From the NCBI GenBank assembly GCA_027563935.2, contig CM050453.2, positions 85,100,665 through 85,164,664 on the forward strand: a stretch of DNA of 64,000 nucleotides, written 5' to 3'. A model generated the notes under the pieces. The model was not told the DNA's origin and searched no databases. It saw nothing but the letters and a program-made list of their open reading frames with translations. The position numbers and the translations under genes were made by a program. Shown here piece after piece: positions 12,119 to 24,600 of this stretch; the first letter of the stretch is position 1, and the number at the start of each line of letters is the position of its first letter. The stretch comes from Costus lasius. Taxonomy: Eukaryota > Streptophyta > Magnoliopsida > Zingiberales > Costaceae.

Positions 12119-14182
12119 ATGGTCAGGGAAGGCATAGTCCTTGGGCACCTAATCTCTGAGTGTGGGATTGAAGTAGACAGAGCAAAAGTTGAAGTCATTA
12201 AGAATCTGAAACCACCTACAACAGTCAAGGGAATCTGGAGCTTTCTAGGCCACGCTGGGTTTTACATAAGTTTTATCAAAGGTTTTTCTAAAATAGCCCA
12301 TACTTTAACTAATCTTCTTGCTAAAGATTCAATCTTTTATTTTGACCAGGAATGTGAAGAAGCTTTTATGAAACTCAAAGAGGCCTTGATAACTGCACCG
12401 ATAATCCAACCTCCAGACTGGTCCCTACCTTTTGAACTCATATGTAATGCAAGTGACCAAGCTGTGGGGGTAGTCTTGGGACAGAGGAAAGACAAAAAGC
12501 TGCATGCTATATACTATTCCAGTAGAACACTTGATGATGCACAGATAAATTATGCCACCACAGAAAAGGAGCTACTTGCAATAGTTTTTGCTTTCGATAA
12601 GTTTCACTCATATTTAGTTAATTCGAAAGTAATTATTTTTATTGATCATGCAGCTATCAAATATTTGGTCAATAAGAAGATGCAAAACCAAGACTTATTA
12701 GATGGATTCTTCTTTTACAAGAATTTGATGTCGAGATTAGAGATAAGAAGGGGAGTGAGAACCCTATGGCAGATCATCTCTCACGACTGGAAAGAGGGGC
12801 TCAAAAGAGTTCTGAAGAAGAGTTGAAAATAAATGATACATTCCCAGAAGAACATCTTTATGCGCTCTTAGAACAACAAGTACCATGGTATGCATATTTT
12901 GTGAACTATATTGTTTCTAACATTCTTCCCCTTGATCTTACTTTTTAGAAAAAGAAGAAGTTCCTACATGATGTAAAGTTCTACTACTGGGATGAACCTT
13001 ATCTATACCGACAATGCGTCGATGGATTATACAGACGATGCATTCCTGAGGGGGAGATAAATGATGTATTGGCGCATTGTCATTCTTCACCATACGGAGG
13101 ACATGCTAGAGCGGTGAAAACAGCCTTCAAAATCTTACATTTAGGTTTATTTTGGCCCTCTATTTTTCATGATGCTCGACATTTTTCTCTAACATGTGAC
13201 AGCTGCCAACGAACTGGAAGCATCTCAAAAAGGGATGAACTTCCACTGAGTGATATACTGGAGGTGGGGATTTTTGATGTATGGGGGATTAATTTCATGG
13301 GACCCTTTCCATCTTCATATGGTAAACGGTACATTCTAGTTGCTGTGGACTATGTGTCTAAGTAGGTTAAGGCTTCCACAGAGGCTACTAATGACTCCAG
13401 GGTCATTATAAAGCTTATGAAAATGACAATTTTTTTCCAGATTTGGAGTTCCACGAATTTTGATATGTGATGGAGGTTCTCACTTCAGCGAACAACAATT
13501 TGGAGCACTCTTAAAGAAGTATGGTGAAAAGCACAAGATTGCCACGCCCTATCATCCTCAGACTATTGGTCAGGTAGAGGTTTTCAATAGGCAAATCAAG
13601 CAAATACTCGAGAAAACTGTATCTAGATCACAGAAGGATTGAGCACTAAATCTACCTGACGCTCTATGGGCTTACAGAACCATGTATAAAACACCTCTAG
13701 GTATGTCTACCTTCCAAATCATTTATGGAAAATCTTGTCACTTACCTGTTGAACTTGAGCACAGGGCATTTTGGGCTGTCAAGTGAATCAACTATGACTT
13801 TAAGAGTGCCAGCGAGAAAAGAAAGCTACAACTTGATGAACTCGATAAGATGCGTCTCTATGCATATGAAAATGCTAAGATCTATAAAGCACGTACCAAA
13901 CATTGACATGATAAACATATTCTGAAGAAGAAATTCCACAAGGGTGACAAAGTCTTGTTATTCAATTCCAGGTTGAGGCTATTTCCAAGAAAGCTGCGCA
14001 CACGATGGTTCGATCCCTTTGTGGTACAGCAAGCCCAACCATATGATACCATCACAATTTGGACAGAACGCATTGGGAGTATTACCATCAATGGACATAG
14101 ACTCAAGCATTACTTCGAGGACGAGCGGATCGAGAAAGGGGTTATTCTTACCCTTTCCGATTCCACAGACTTGGTGACTTAA
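12119..14182 (+). pseudogene. pol: Athila pol of G1: RT end, RNase H and integrase, broken
   Basis: The sequence resumes in the RT palm/connection part (VREGIVLGHLIS, then PPTTVKGI and FLGHAGFY). RNase H follows (NASDQAVGVVLGQRKDKKL at about 12447; the first residue is N where G3 has D) and TEKELLAIVFAFDKF. Integrase has the HHCC region ([11 protein letters not shown] ... CDSCQR, 13069-13210), [12 protein letters not shown], and the ATPYHPQT block near 13540. It is broken by frameshifts near 12750 and 13440 and by stops at 12946, 13363 and 13640; several stops replace tryptophan (TGG to TAG or TGA), the pattern left by C-to-T decay on the other strand. The last intact stretch, KVLLFNSRLRLFPRKL to SDSTDLVT, is the integrase C-terminal end. 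The first half of pol was lost together with the start of G2. Confidence 0.9.
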
Positions 14183-14194
14183 AAACTTCTTATA

Positions 14195-14240
14195 GTCAAG
14201 CTATTGACCCTAAACTAGCGCTCTTGGGAGGCAACCCAAG
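14195..14240 (+). promoter_or_regulatory. Conserved post-pol noncoding motif, copy in G1
   Basis: The block begins GTCAAGCTATTGACCCTAAA and ends TTGGGAGGCAACCCAAG. It lies 13 bp after the pol stop codon. It is alignable to copies in G2 and K although those elements have no pol. Confidence 0.75.
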
Positions 14241-14430
14241 TTTTAGTTTGCTTATTTGTTGTTCAATTGATTTCTTGTTAGTTTTTAGATGAATAGTTTG
14301 CTTGTTTAGTTTTGTTTATTTCTTTCGATGGATTTTGATCAAAGATTTTCGCTGATATTGGTTTCCTTTGTGATGTAGGAATTGCTAAGCGAACAGGGCA
14401 TTTAAATTGAAATTTTTGAGCAGAATAGTG

Positions 14431-14864
14431 CACTTCACGGCCCGGTGAACCCCATGGGGTTCACTCGTGAAGTCTACTATAGGTGGCGAAATATTGGCTT
14501 TTCACTAAGCAAATCACAGCCAGCTGTCAATATCGGTGTTCAGGCATAAAGAAGACTTCATTGGGATGTCCAGTTTGTTATAGTGTACTTCACGGCCCGG
14601 TGAACCCCATGGGATTCGCCCGTGAAAGCTACTGTATTCAGGCGTGGTCACTTTCTCACAGACTACTTCGCGGCCGGGTGAACACGCTGGTGTTCACCCG
14701 TATTTCTGACTGGGCCGAACTCATCCAAAGAACTTCACGGGCGGGTGAACCCGTTGGGGTTCACTGGTGCTTTCATTTCCGTTCGAACTTTCCAGAAGTC
14801 TTCACGGCCGGGTGAACACGCTGGTGTTCACCAGTGCTTTCAATTAAACCCTGCCATATATATG
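14431..14864 (+). promoter_or_regulatory. Palindrome cluster and TATA-like box upstream of ORF3 in G1
   Basis: Five copies of a 35-40 bp word lie at 14431, 14586, 14664, 14732 and 14800. The pattern is CTTCACGGCC-GGTGAAC-CC-GGGGTTCAC-CGTGAAG. The words match those in this element's own LTR (2225-2470). Directly after the last word is CCATATATATGG (14852-14863), a strong TATA-like and perfectly palindromic sequence, followed by about 300 bp of leader before the ORF3 ATG. The arrangement copies that of the LTR promoter and suggests an internal promoter for ORF3. Confidence 0.5.
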
Positions 14865-15170
14865 GAAAAGCATGGGTCAAGTTTTGCCCTAATCTTGCAC
14901 CGCCACCTCTCCAGAGTTTTCGTTTCTCACTCTGTTGGTGATCTATACTCATCCTCTCGCATCTTGACGTCGTCTTCCTCGCTATCTTGGACTTCCATCA
15001 AGGTTTGCACCCTCGTCACTAGTATTTGGCCGATTTTAACATCTTTTCGGCTTCTGGATTTCTTCGCCACCGCCTGCTCGTTTCTTCGCTGACTATTGCA
15101 ACTCTCTCCGCTCTGCCGCCGACTCAACCTTTATACTACCAGGATCTTTGCACAGTTCCACCCATCCTCC

Positions 15171-15225
15171 ATGGCACCCAAGCGAAAGGTTTTGGTTTCT
15201 CGGCGGTCTACTTCGCACCCATCCT
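15171..15225 (+). pseudogene. Start of Athila third (env-like) ORF in G1, truncated
   Basis: The frame MAPKRKVLVSRRSTSHPS begins at 15171. Athila elements carry a third ORF after pol whose product often starts with a basic MAPKRK-type stretch; a second example is MPPRKKSTGKQ at 54390 in K. Only about 18 codons remain before the sequence changes abruptly to a minus-strand gag fragment. Confidence 0.55.
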
Positions 15226-15446
15226 CCTAGAAGGTGTACCTCGCTCAGAAGTCCATTGATGATAATTCATAGCCATGTCTTCCAAAAGGTTCATAGCATC
15301 TTCAACTCGCCTATTCATTAAGGCTCCTCCGGCTGCAGCGTCGACTATGAGCCTTATGTTGTAGTCCAACCCATTGTAAAACGTGTGGACCAAGACCCAA
15401 GTCTCTATTCCGTGGTGTGGGCACATTCTTTGTAATTCTTTGAAAC
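15222..15446 (-). pseudogene. gag: Isolated Athila gag fragment (minus strand)
   Basis: About 220 bp encode FKELQRMCPHHGIETWVLV, YNGLDYN, DAAAGGALMNRR and MAMNYHQWTSERGTPS on the minus strand. It is very similar to G3 21856-22075 with around ten to twelve base differences by eye, in the same orientation. It is bounded on the left by G1 ORF3 and on the right by unrelated sequence (from 15447). No primer site or LTR accompanies it. Confidence 0.85.
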
Positions 15447-17512
15447 TCTCGGTGTTGGTTTTGGTTCGAGCTCCTCTAACTTGGCACCACACAAGAAATA
15501 GAGAGAAAGAAAAGAGAAGAAAACAAAAGGCAGTGGTACCGAAGTTACAACTTAGCACTGCCCAGCAAAAAGAGAAAAGAAGAAAAAGAGCAATGGATTC
15601 TATGGAATCTACACCTCTCTTGGTATTTTCATGCTTTCAGGACAAAACGACCATAAAGATGGTGGATTCTGGTACTTTTGTGGCAGAAGGGCTTCTCCTA
15701 ATTCAAGACGATCCTAACTGAAAGTTTTCGGAGTCATTAAGGCCTTTGTTGGAAATCATGACTGGGTCGCGATCAGAATCACGCTCGAGACTTGTCTTCG
15801 TAGTTAAGCTGCAACTGATAAATCACGACCAGGTCATGACTAAATTCACGTCCGAGATCGTGGACCCGCCTGTTACGAAATCATAATTTTTACCCAGATT
15901 TCTTTGACCTAACCCTAAGGGAAGCTCAGGGGCGTTAAGGACCTTTCTCCCCAATTGACAAAGAGACTCGAAATAGCTTTTCAGAGGAGAAATCGGCGCA
16001 AGGTGTGATGATTCCGTGGAGGATGGGCGGCTGGCAGCATTGCAGGGCATGGAGGCTAGCAGAAATCCCTTTCGGTTGAAGCTTTGCAGCAAGTTCCTTT
16101 TGGCAGGGCATGGGGAAGAGAAGAAGGTGCAGAGGAGACAGGAATAAAAGGCTAAAGAGAAGAGAAAGGAGGCATCGCTCGGCAGAGGGATCACACGAGG
16201 AGGTTGGGCATAGAGGAAATCGCACAAGGAGAAGCAGCGCATCAAGTACTATTGAAGACTTTTCTTGTGCAGAATATCTCTGGATTGAAATTGTAAAGGG
16301 AGATCTTGGAAATACACTTGATTCTTATTGTGTTCATTATCAAATCTTAGTAGAACATTATATGATCTACCCCTCTTTTGTAATTCCTGCACGGAGTCTA
16401 CCATTGTGTGTTATCTTTATGCTTAAGTCTATGATTTACACTTTCATCATGAACATGGTAGGCTAAGCTCTAAATCAGGATGTGGGGTAGCCCTTGATGA
16501 CTTACTAATTGCAATAGTTTAGCGTTATTCGCCAAAATCCATGCTCGACCTTATGTGTGCGCTTTGCCTGCATTACCCGAAAGGGAGTGCTTGAGCCTTT
16601 AATCACCCAAAGTGAGATTTGTAAATCAGCATCTCTAGGAGAAAAACTCGCTTGTAGATCTGTACTTACTTGCGGGGATTATAAGGAGCTTACACGCAGT
16701 GGAGAGACTCCAGTCCGAACGCGCGTCAGAACCATTTGGTTGAGAGTTTATCCATTCCATTGGTGTGCTATGCCTACATTACCCGAAAGGGGGTGTTTGA
16801 GCCTTTAATCGTCCCAAGTGAGGTTTGTAAATTAGCATCTCTAGGAGGAAAACTCGCTTGTAGATCTGTACTTACTTGCGGGGATTATAAGGAGCTTACA
16901 CGCAGTGGAGAGACTCCAGTCCGAATGCGCGTCAGAACCATTTGGTTGAGAGTTTATCCATTCCATTGGTGTGCTATGCCTACATTACTCGAAAGGGGGT
17001 GTTTGAGCCTTTAATCGTCCCAAGTGAGGTTTGTAAATCAGCATCTCTAGGAGGAAAACTCGCTTGTAGATCTGTACTCACTTGCGGAAATTATAAGGAG
17101 CTTAGATGCAGCGGGGAGACCCCAATCTAACCGCACGTCAGAATCCTACGGCTTGGACCGATAATTTAGTCTGTGGGAGCAGGCGAGATTATTGGAAGGA
17201 GCAACCTGCGCGACAGGTGGCTAAATTCCTTGAATTGATTGGACATTGGTAATAGAGTTTGACTATTCAACTGTAAGGAGTCAAAGTGGTGAACCCATAT
17301 CCTGATGTATCTCCCCATTAACATTCTCTCGTGCAAATTCCTCTATTTATGCTCTCGTGCATTTAATTATTTCATCATCTTAAACTTCATTAGTTTTGAC
17401 GTAATCTAGCTAGCGAATTCAAGATCTGTCGGTACTTGCCCATTAGTCCCTATGGGATTGATATTTTATTAATTCGATAGACCAGTGCACTTGGGGGAAG
17501 CCTGTCTACATT
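15447..17512 (+). repeat. Athila-type LTR, family F, plus strand
   Basis: From about 15599 to 17512 the sequence matches the K LTR (49786-51447), starting TATGGAATCTACACCTC. The first 150 bp (15447-15598) are purine-rich and look like the 3' end of an internal region with its polypurine stretch. The LTR contains palindromic words around 15755-15870 (GACTGGGTCGCGATCAGAATC), a CT/AG-rich transcribed-leader-like part, and a tandem repeat (below). The right end, GCCTGTCTACA, stops at 17512, where G3 begins without a primer site, so this copy has lost its other half. The exact left end is not resolved. Confidence 0.7.
16552..17140. repeat. 206-bp tandem repeat, about 2.9 copies, inside LTR F
   Basis: Copies begin near 16557, 16763 and 16969 (gcctgcattacccgaaaggg; gcctacattacccgaaaggg; gcctacattactcgaaaggg). 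The period is exactly 206 bp between the second and third copies, which are nearly identical. The related LTR in K has two units of about 197 bp at 50720-51050. The open frames crossing the units repeat as well, but 206 is not a multiple of three and the peptide has no known domain. Confidence 0.85.
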
Positions 17513-20500
17513 TGTGGGCTCTATCACTATGCGCTTGTCATGCCAATACTTACTGCGTGCTTTGTAGATCTTCGCATTCTCGTAGGCAAAAAGGTGCATC
17601 TCTTCCATCTCGTCAAGTTGCAACTTTCTCCTCTCACCGACGCTTTTGAAGTCGTAATTGATTTGCTTGACGGCCCAATATGTCCCGTGCTCAAGTTCAA
17701 CAGGTAAGTGGCATGATTTTCCATAGATAAGTTGGAAAGGAGACATACCGAGGAGTGTCTTGAATGCAGTCCTGTAGGCCCATAAAGTATCATGTAATTT
17801 TAATGTCCAATCCTTCCGTGATCGAGATATAATTTTCTCTAGTATTTGCTTTATTTCCCTGTTAGAAACCTCCACTTGACCACTAGTCTGAGGATGATAG
17901 GGCGTGGCGATTTTGTGCTTGACACCATACTTTTTCAAAAGTGCTCCAAACTTCTGCTCAATGAAATGGGAGCCGCATCACTGATCAAAACACGTGGAAC
18001 TCCAAATCGAGGGAAAATAGTCCGCTTCATAAACTTCATAACGACTCTAGAGTCATTAGTAGCTCCAGCGGCTGCCTCTATCCACTTCGACACATAGTCG
18101 ACTGCAACAAGGATGTACCGCTTGCCACATGATGACGGGAAGGGTCCCATGAAATCTATCCCCCACACATCAAAAATTTCCACTTCCAGTATATCATTCA
18201 GAGGTAGTTCGTCCCTCTTGGAGAGATTTCCGATCCGTTGGCAGCTGTCACAAGTTAAAGCAAAGTGTCTAGCATTATGAAATATGGAAGGCCAATATAA
18301 ACCTGATTGTAGGACTTTAAAAGCTATTTTAGTTCCCCCGGCATGTCCTCCATAGGGTGAAGAATGGCAATGGGTTAATACATCATGTATCTCCACCTCT
18401 GGCATGCATTGTTTGTACAACTCGTCTGCGCATCGCCGGTACAAGTATGGCTTATCGCAGTAATAAAACTTCACATCATGTAAAAACCTTTTCTTCCTCT
18501 GAAAAGTAAGATCAGGAGGAAGAATGTTAGACACAATGTAATTGGCATAGTCTGCATACCACGAGACTTGTTGATCCAATAAAGCATAAAGATGTTCTTT
18601 AGGGAATGCGTCATTGATTTCCAACTCATCATCAGTTTCCTTTTTAGCATTTCGTTCAAGCCTAGAGAGATGGTCGGCCACCAAGTTCTCACTCCACTTT
18701 TTGTCTCTAATCTCAACATCGAACTCTTGTAAAAGGAGAATCCATCGAATCAATCTTGGCTTTGCATCCTTCTTGTTCACCAGATATTTTATAGCTGCAT
18801 GATCAGTAAAAACAATCACTTTCGAGTTAACTAAATAAGAGCAAAATTTATCAAAATAAAAAACAATTGCAAGAAGCTATTTTTCTGTGGTAGCGTAGTT
18901 CATCTGGGCATTGTCAAGAGTTCTACTAGCATAATATATCGCATACAGCTTCTTGTCCTTCCTTTGCCCCAAGACCACCCCGATGGCTTGGTCACTGGCA
19001 TCGCACATGTGCTCAAATGGTAGGGACCAATATGGAGGTTGAATTATTGGTGCCGTAATCAAGGCCTCCTTGAGTTTTGTGAAAGCGTCCTCACAATCCC
19101 TGTCAAAACAAAAGATAGAATCTTTAGCAAGAAGATTAGTTATGGGGTGAGCTATCTTGGAGAAGTCTTTAATAAATCGTCTGTAGAAGCCAGCGTGTCC
19201 AAGAAAACTCCTGATCCCCTTTACTGTTGTAGGCGGCTTAAGAATCTCAATAACTTCGATTTTAGCTCTGTCCACCTCTATCCCTCGCTCGGAAACTAGA
19301 TGCCCAAGGACGACGCCTTCCTTGACCATGAAGTGGCACTTCTCCCAGTTCAAAACTAGGTTCACCTCTTCACATCTCTGCAAAATCTTGGATAAATTAG
19401 ACAAACAATGATGAAAAGAGGAACCATACACAGAAAAATCATCCATAAATATATCCATAAAATCTTCGTTAAAGTCAGAGAAAATGACCATCATTGCTCG
19501 TTGAAATGTTGCAGGGGCATTGCAGAGACCTAACGGCATCCTCCTGATGCATAAGTGCCATAGGAACATGTAAATATTGTTTTCTCCTGATCTTCTGGAT
19601 GGATGGGAATTTGAAAGAAACCTGAAAAGCTATCCAAGAAACAAAAGTAAGAATTATGATCCAATATGTCCAACATCTGGTCAATAAATGGTAGAGGGAA
19701 GTGGTCTTTTCGTGTAGTAGAATTCAACTTCATGTAATTAATACACATTCAGTATCCTGTAACTGTGCACGTCGGTATCAATTCATCTGCATCAGTCTTG
19801 ATTACGGTGACACCACCCTTCTTGGGTACAACATGGACTGGACTCACCCATGAGCTGTCTGATATTGGATATATTACTCCAGCTTCCAATAGTTTCAACA
19901 CTTCTTTCTTCACAACATCTTTTAATTGTGGATTGAGACGGCGTTGAAATTCCACAGAAGGTTTGCAATTTTCTTCCAATAAGATCCTGTGCATGAAAAT
20001 AGAGGGGTTAATCCCTTTGATATCCTCAAGTGAATAGCCTATTACCTTCCTATGAAGATGGAGTTCTTGTAGGAGTAGATCGGTTTGCTCTTTGTCCAAT
20101 TCTGCACTGACTATTATAGGGTATGTAGAGTTATCTCCTAAAAATTCGTATCGCAAAGTGTTAGGTACGCTTTTGAATTCAATCGACTTCTGCCCTTGGT
20201 TCTCCTGATTTTCTTCTTCCTCGTCATCCATGCTTGAGTCAGCTTCCAGTAGTGCAACATACCTTACAGCTTCTCCTTCAATGTCTCTATCAACAATGTT
20301 CGTCAAGGCAAGTTCCAATGGATCTACTTCCTTCCTAAAGGGCTCAACTTGCTGTATAGTCTTTTCAACAATGTCTATACTATAGCATGTACCTGCAGGA
20401 GAAGGTTTTTTAAGAGAGTCAGATAAGTCAAATTGTATAACACTGTCACCGATGTTCAAATCCAGTTTCCCATTTTTGACATCAATGACAGCTCCAGTAG

Positions 20501-22682
20501 TAGCGAGAAAAAGTCTCCCTAAAATGATAGGGAGCCCGTCATCCTCATCAATTTCTAAAACAACAAAATTAGCAGGAATAAAATAATCTCCAACTTTAAT
20601 AGGAACGTCCTCTAAAATACCAATGAGTCGACACACTAATCTATCTGCAAGCTGTAAAGAAATGTTAGTAGGATTCAAATCACCCAAGTCTAGCCTTTTA
20701 CATAATGACAATGGCATAAGGCTGACACTTGCTCCTAAATCGCACAAAGCTCTCTGAAAGGCCATCTCCCTAATCTGGCAAGATATGGAAAAACTACCGG
20801 GGTCCTTGAGTTTTTGAGGGAGCTTGTTATGTATGATGACGCTGCACTCCTCAGTGAGTGCAACGGTTCCTTGATCTTCCTGCTTCCTCTTATTTGATAA
20901 GATGTCCTTCAGAAATTTGGCATAAGTGGGCATCTGCGAAAGAGCATTAACAAAAGGAATGTTAATGTACAGTTTTTTCAAAACTTCTAAGAACTTACCA
21001 AACTGCTTGTCCAATTTAGCTTTGACAAGCCTCTGCGGAAATGGGATTGGAGGTTTGTAAGCAGGTGGCCCAACATAGGGCCGCTCCTCCTCAATCTGTT
21101 CTTGTGACTTGGGTGGTGTTCCATGGTTCAGGTCTCTAGTTTCAGGTGTTTCATCTTCTTTCCTTTCATCAGTTGGCATCTTTGGATCTTCTAATTACTT
21201 GACACTTCTGGTTGAGATTGCATTGCAGTGTTCTCTTGGGTTGACTTCTGGTTGTGATGGAAGTTTCCCTGGTACTGTAGAGGATGAGCTAGCTTATTGG
21301 GCTAGTTGATTCTCCAACATCTTGTTATGCGTTTCCAAGGAGTCCATCCTAGTCATCATTTACTTCATCATGTCAGTCAACCCTTCAATTTGCTTGCTCA
21401 ACTGCGAATCATTGTTTTGTTTCAGTTGTGGGTTGAAGTTCCTATTCTGAAATCCTGGTGGATGTTTGTAATTGCCTTGTGGAGGCTGCCTGAAATTTCT
21501 TTGTGGAGGCGGGGCTTGTTCCGGTGGTGCTTGTCCTGGCTGCATCGGCTGTGTAGTTTGATATGAGAAGTTCAGGTGGTTGCGCCAACCTAGATTGTAA
21601 GTGTTGGAATATGGATTATTGATGGGATTGAAGTTTCCAACAGCATTCATGTATTCAGGATGATTTGAGGTCAACTGCCTGTCTCCTGTCTAGCAATCAG
21701 CACCTACATGGCCTACAACTCCACACACCTCACAAGATACACAATTAGCATCCAAATAGTTCACAGACCAAGAATTAATTTTTCTAGTCAAAGAATCTAC
21801 CTTTGCAGTAAGAGCAGTCAAAGTATCAAGTTCGAATTTACCTGTCTTCCTGGAAGGTGTACCTCCTTTAGAAGTCCATTGATGATAATTCATAGCCATG
21901 TCTTCCAAAAGGTTCATAGCATCTTCAAATCGCCTGTTCATTAAGGCTCCTCCGGCTGCAGCGTCGACTGTGAGCCTTGTGTTGTAGTCCAACCCATTGT
22001 AAAACGTGTGGACCAAGACCCAAGTCTCTATTTCGTGGTGCGGGCACATTCTTTGTAATTCTTTGAATCTTTCCCAAGCCTCATACAAAGACTGTCCATC
22101 CTTCTACATAAAACTAGTTATTTGGTTTCTCAGTTGAATAGTCTTGGATGGAGGAAAATATTTGGAGAGAAAGGCCTGTGATAATTCCGCCCATGTTCTT
22201 ATTAAAGCCGAAGATAGCGTGTGAAGCCAAGCTCTTGCTCTGTCCCTTAAAGAGAAGGGAAACAATCTCAACCTAATAGCATCAGTAGAAACACCATTAA
22301 TTTTCAGCATATGACAGTACTCTAAAAATATAGAAAGATGCATGTTGGGGCCCTCAAGAGGAGAACCACCAAATTGATTTTGTTGAACCATAGATAATAG
22401 AACAGGTTTAATCTCAAAATTATTGGCATCTACAGTAGGTCTTGCAATTCCTGATTGTAACCCATGAGCATAGAGAGCAGCATAATCTCTTAGCGTCCTG
22501 TTATTGTTGTTGTTCTCGACAGGTTGGGGTACTTGATCATTATTCATGTCTAATTGAATTTGCTCCATCTGGTCTTTGCCTTCCTTCTGCCGAAATTGGT
22601 TAAGCTTTCTCCTGTTTCTGAAAGTTCTTTCTATCTCTAGATCGATTTCAAAGAGTTTGCCTGCCCTGGAACTTCTTTGCAT
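17513..22682 (-). pseudogene. gag-pol: Athila gag-pol polyprotein of G3, decayed but nearly full length
   Basis: Read from 22682 downward: gag (MQRSSRAGKLFEIDLEIE; FGGSPLEGPN; LSKYFPPSKTIQLRNQ), CCHC knuckle CEVCGVVGHVGADC (about 21700-21740), aspartic protease (ALCDLGASVSLMP, about 20730), RT (VVPKKGGVT; FPLPFIDQMLDIL; FMDDFSVYG, the YMDD-type box), RNase H ([31 protein letters not shown]), and integrase with HHCC ([20 protein letters not shown]) and [13 protein letters not shown]. In-frame stops at 22104, 21690, 21360, 19749 and 18877, plus others in 21180-21360, are mostly CAG, CAA or CGA changed by one C-to-T step; frameshifts lie near 19560 and 17970. The integrase is cut at KYWHDKRI (about 17525), where family-F LTR sequence begins. 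The protease and RT catalytic motifs survive, but the polyprotein cannot be made in one piece. Confidence 0.92.
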
Positions 22683-22818
22683 GAAAGGGGTCAGTCACAA
22701 TTTCAAAGTCCCAAGACAAATGACAAATAGAGAGTAAAGGAATTTAGCAGTAGTGTAAGAAAAACTTACTAAAGCCTAGTCTACTAATTCTTATAAATAT
22801 ACCAATATTAACCGTTGT

Positions 22819-22836
22819 TCCCCGGCAACGGCGCCA
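22819..22836 (-). other. Primer binding site of G3 (tRNA-Asp)
   Basis: On the minus strand this reads TGGCGCCGTTGCCGGGGA, a perfect complement of the tRNA-Asp(GTC) 3' end. It lies six bases from the LTR edge at 22843. Confidence 0.92.
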
Positions 22837-22842
22837 AAAACT

Positions 22843-24192
22843 TGACACGTCCCGCAAGTGCACAGTTATGTCGAAGTAATATAAAAGATTGTCGAATCCC
22901 ACAGGGAACAAAGTTAAGTACCAGAAGATCTAAGTCTCAATAGCTAAGCGAATCGAAACGGGTTGTTGAAGAATTTAATTGTAAACGAGAAATTAAAGCA
23001 ACGACTAGAGTGAATATATATGAGAGAAATCAGGGCTTTGGTATCCACCGCGCTGACGATCTTAATTGCGATTAAAAAGGTCAGTTACATGGATTCATGG
23101 TTTTTGCATAAAGAACCTACCCCTAAGGTACAAAGTGCCCCCTCTCGGTGGTACACCTCGGTGTTTGTCTAGAACGGTCTCCTACTCTCGCGGTGGATCG
23201 TTCTAAACAAACCCTATGGGTTCTGTGGAAGGTTATGAAATCCTCGAGTGAATACCAAGCACTATCGTGTCATGGATTCACAAGTTTTACAAAAAGGATC
23301 CACTGTCGCGATCCTCCTCTCGGTATGAATCATAACGGCTAAAACATGACAATACATGGCCAATGTAAAATCATGAAATAAGCAAAGCAAGTAAAGTATG
23401 CTAACACAAAAAATCTAAATAATAGTTTTGAATTAAAGTTTGCAAATAACAATTGTCAGCGGGCCTCAACCGAGCCCTGAAAAGAGTTTTACATTATGAT
23501 ATCCATGGAATCACACAAAAATCTCTCTATGAAGATATTAAAATTATAAGAAAATGTTTCTAAGAGGGAGGAGATGCTAAATCCAAGCCGCATTAGAAAA
23601 ATCGTGATGTTCCGATGGTGGAATCTCGCTAAATCATCTCTAGAACACGCTATCGCCGTCCTCCTTCACCCTAGCCACCTTGCCGCTTGATTTCTTGATA
23701 GTTTGGTAATAAAAAATAGGGCTTTTATATTCCTTGTGTTCTCCTTTGAATTGGCTTTCCAAAAAGTCCTCTCTTGCCAAATTTGGACATCAATTGCTAT
23801 CAAAATCACGAAAAATCCGAGCAGGTATCGGGTTGCCCAGTAAGAATCACGGGTGAACCCCATGGGGTTCACATGGTGGTGAAGCTTACTGTGCATTTTC
23901 ATTGAGAAAGAAGCATCGGTGAACCCCGCCGGGTTCACCTGGTAGTGAAGAACACTGGGGATTTCTGTGCAGATTTCCTCAGAAAGAATCACAGGTGAAC
24001 CCCGTGGGGTTCACCAGGCAATGAAGCATTCTGTGAGTTTTGGTCATTCGCAAAAGCACCGGTGAACCCCATCGGGTTCACCTGGCCATATTTTTCAAAC
24101 TAAATCCGATTGAGCCCAAATTTGACGAGCAGCTTCGTCTTCTCGTAACGAATCACCCCATGCTCTTAGAATCTTCAAAAGACTTCAGGATT
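22843..24192 (-). repeat. 5' LTR of G3, truncated at its outer end
   Basis: The inner edge on the minus strand is ...GACGTGTCA at 22843, identical to the end of the G1 LTR. The palindrome cluster at 23846-24082 has four words of the form GGTGAACCCC-x-GGGGTTCACC. A TATA-like aatataaaagccc on the minus strand lies near 23712-23724, about 120 bp downstream of the cluster. By comparison with G1 the outer 150 bp or so are missing: homology stops at 24192. Confidence 0.85.
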
Positions 24193-24600
24193 TAGCATGT
24201 AACCCTCTTTGTTTTCATGACTTAATCATTGATTTCTTTCTTATGATGCAATTTACTTGTGTTAGATTCAATTATTGTTGTGTTTAATTACATGTTGTTT
24301 ACTGGCCATGATTTGCATGTTTTGAGATGTCGCAAGAAGTACTGAGAGGTGAATTCCGACGTCGAATCTATAATTTTTGGACAAGTTAATTTGAATACGA
24401 GAGTAGTTTGAATCGGCTTGAGGGATCTCTAGATTTATCAAGAGCCCATCGGTTTATTTTGAGTTAATAACCACGAGAGTAGGGGGTTAATTTAGATAGA
24501 CACCAGATTGTACTACTGAGACGGGGCAATCTGTACATGCGGATAAATCCCCTTCAACACAATAAATCCTTCTTAAGATACATTTAATTATAAAAAGTCA
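24193..24600 (+). repeat. Athila-type LTR fragment, plus strand
   Basis: The stretch from 24330 (gatgtcgcaagaagtactgagaggtgaat) to 24555 (ccccttcaacac) follows the same order as 5713-5890 plus 7209-7255 of the G2 LTR, but is quite diverged. It joins G3's truncated LTR on the left and an opposite-strand LTR scrap on the right. No gene. Confidence 0.6.
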
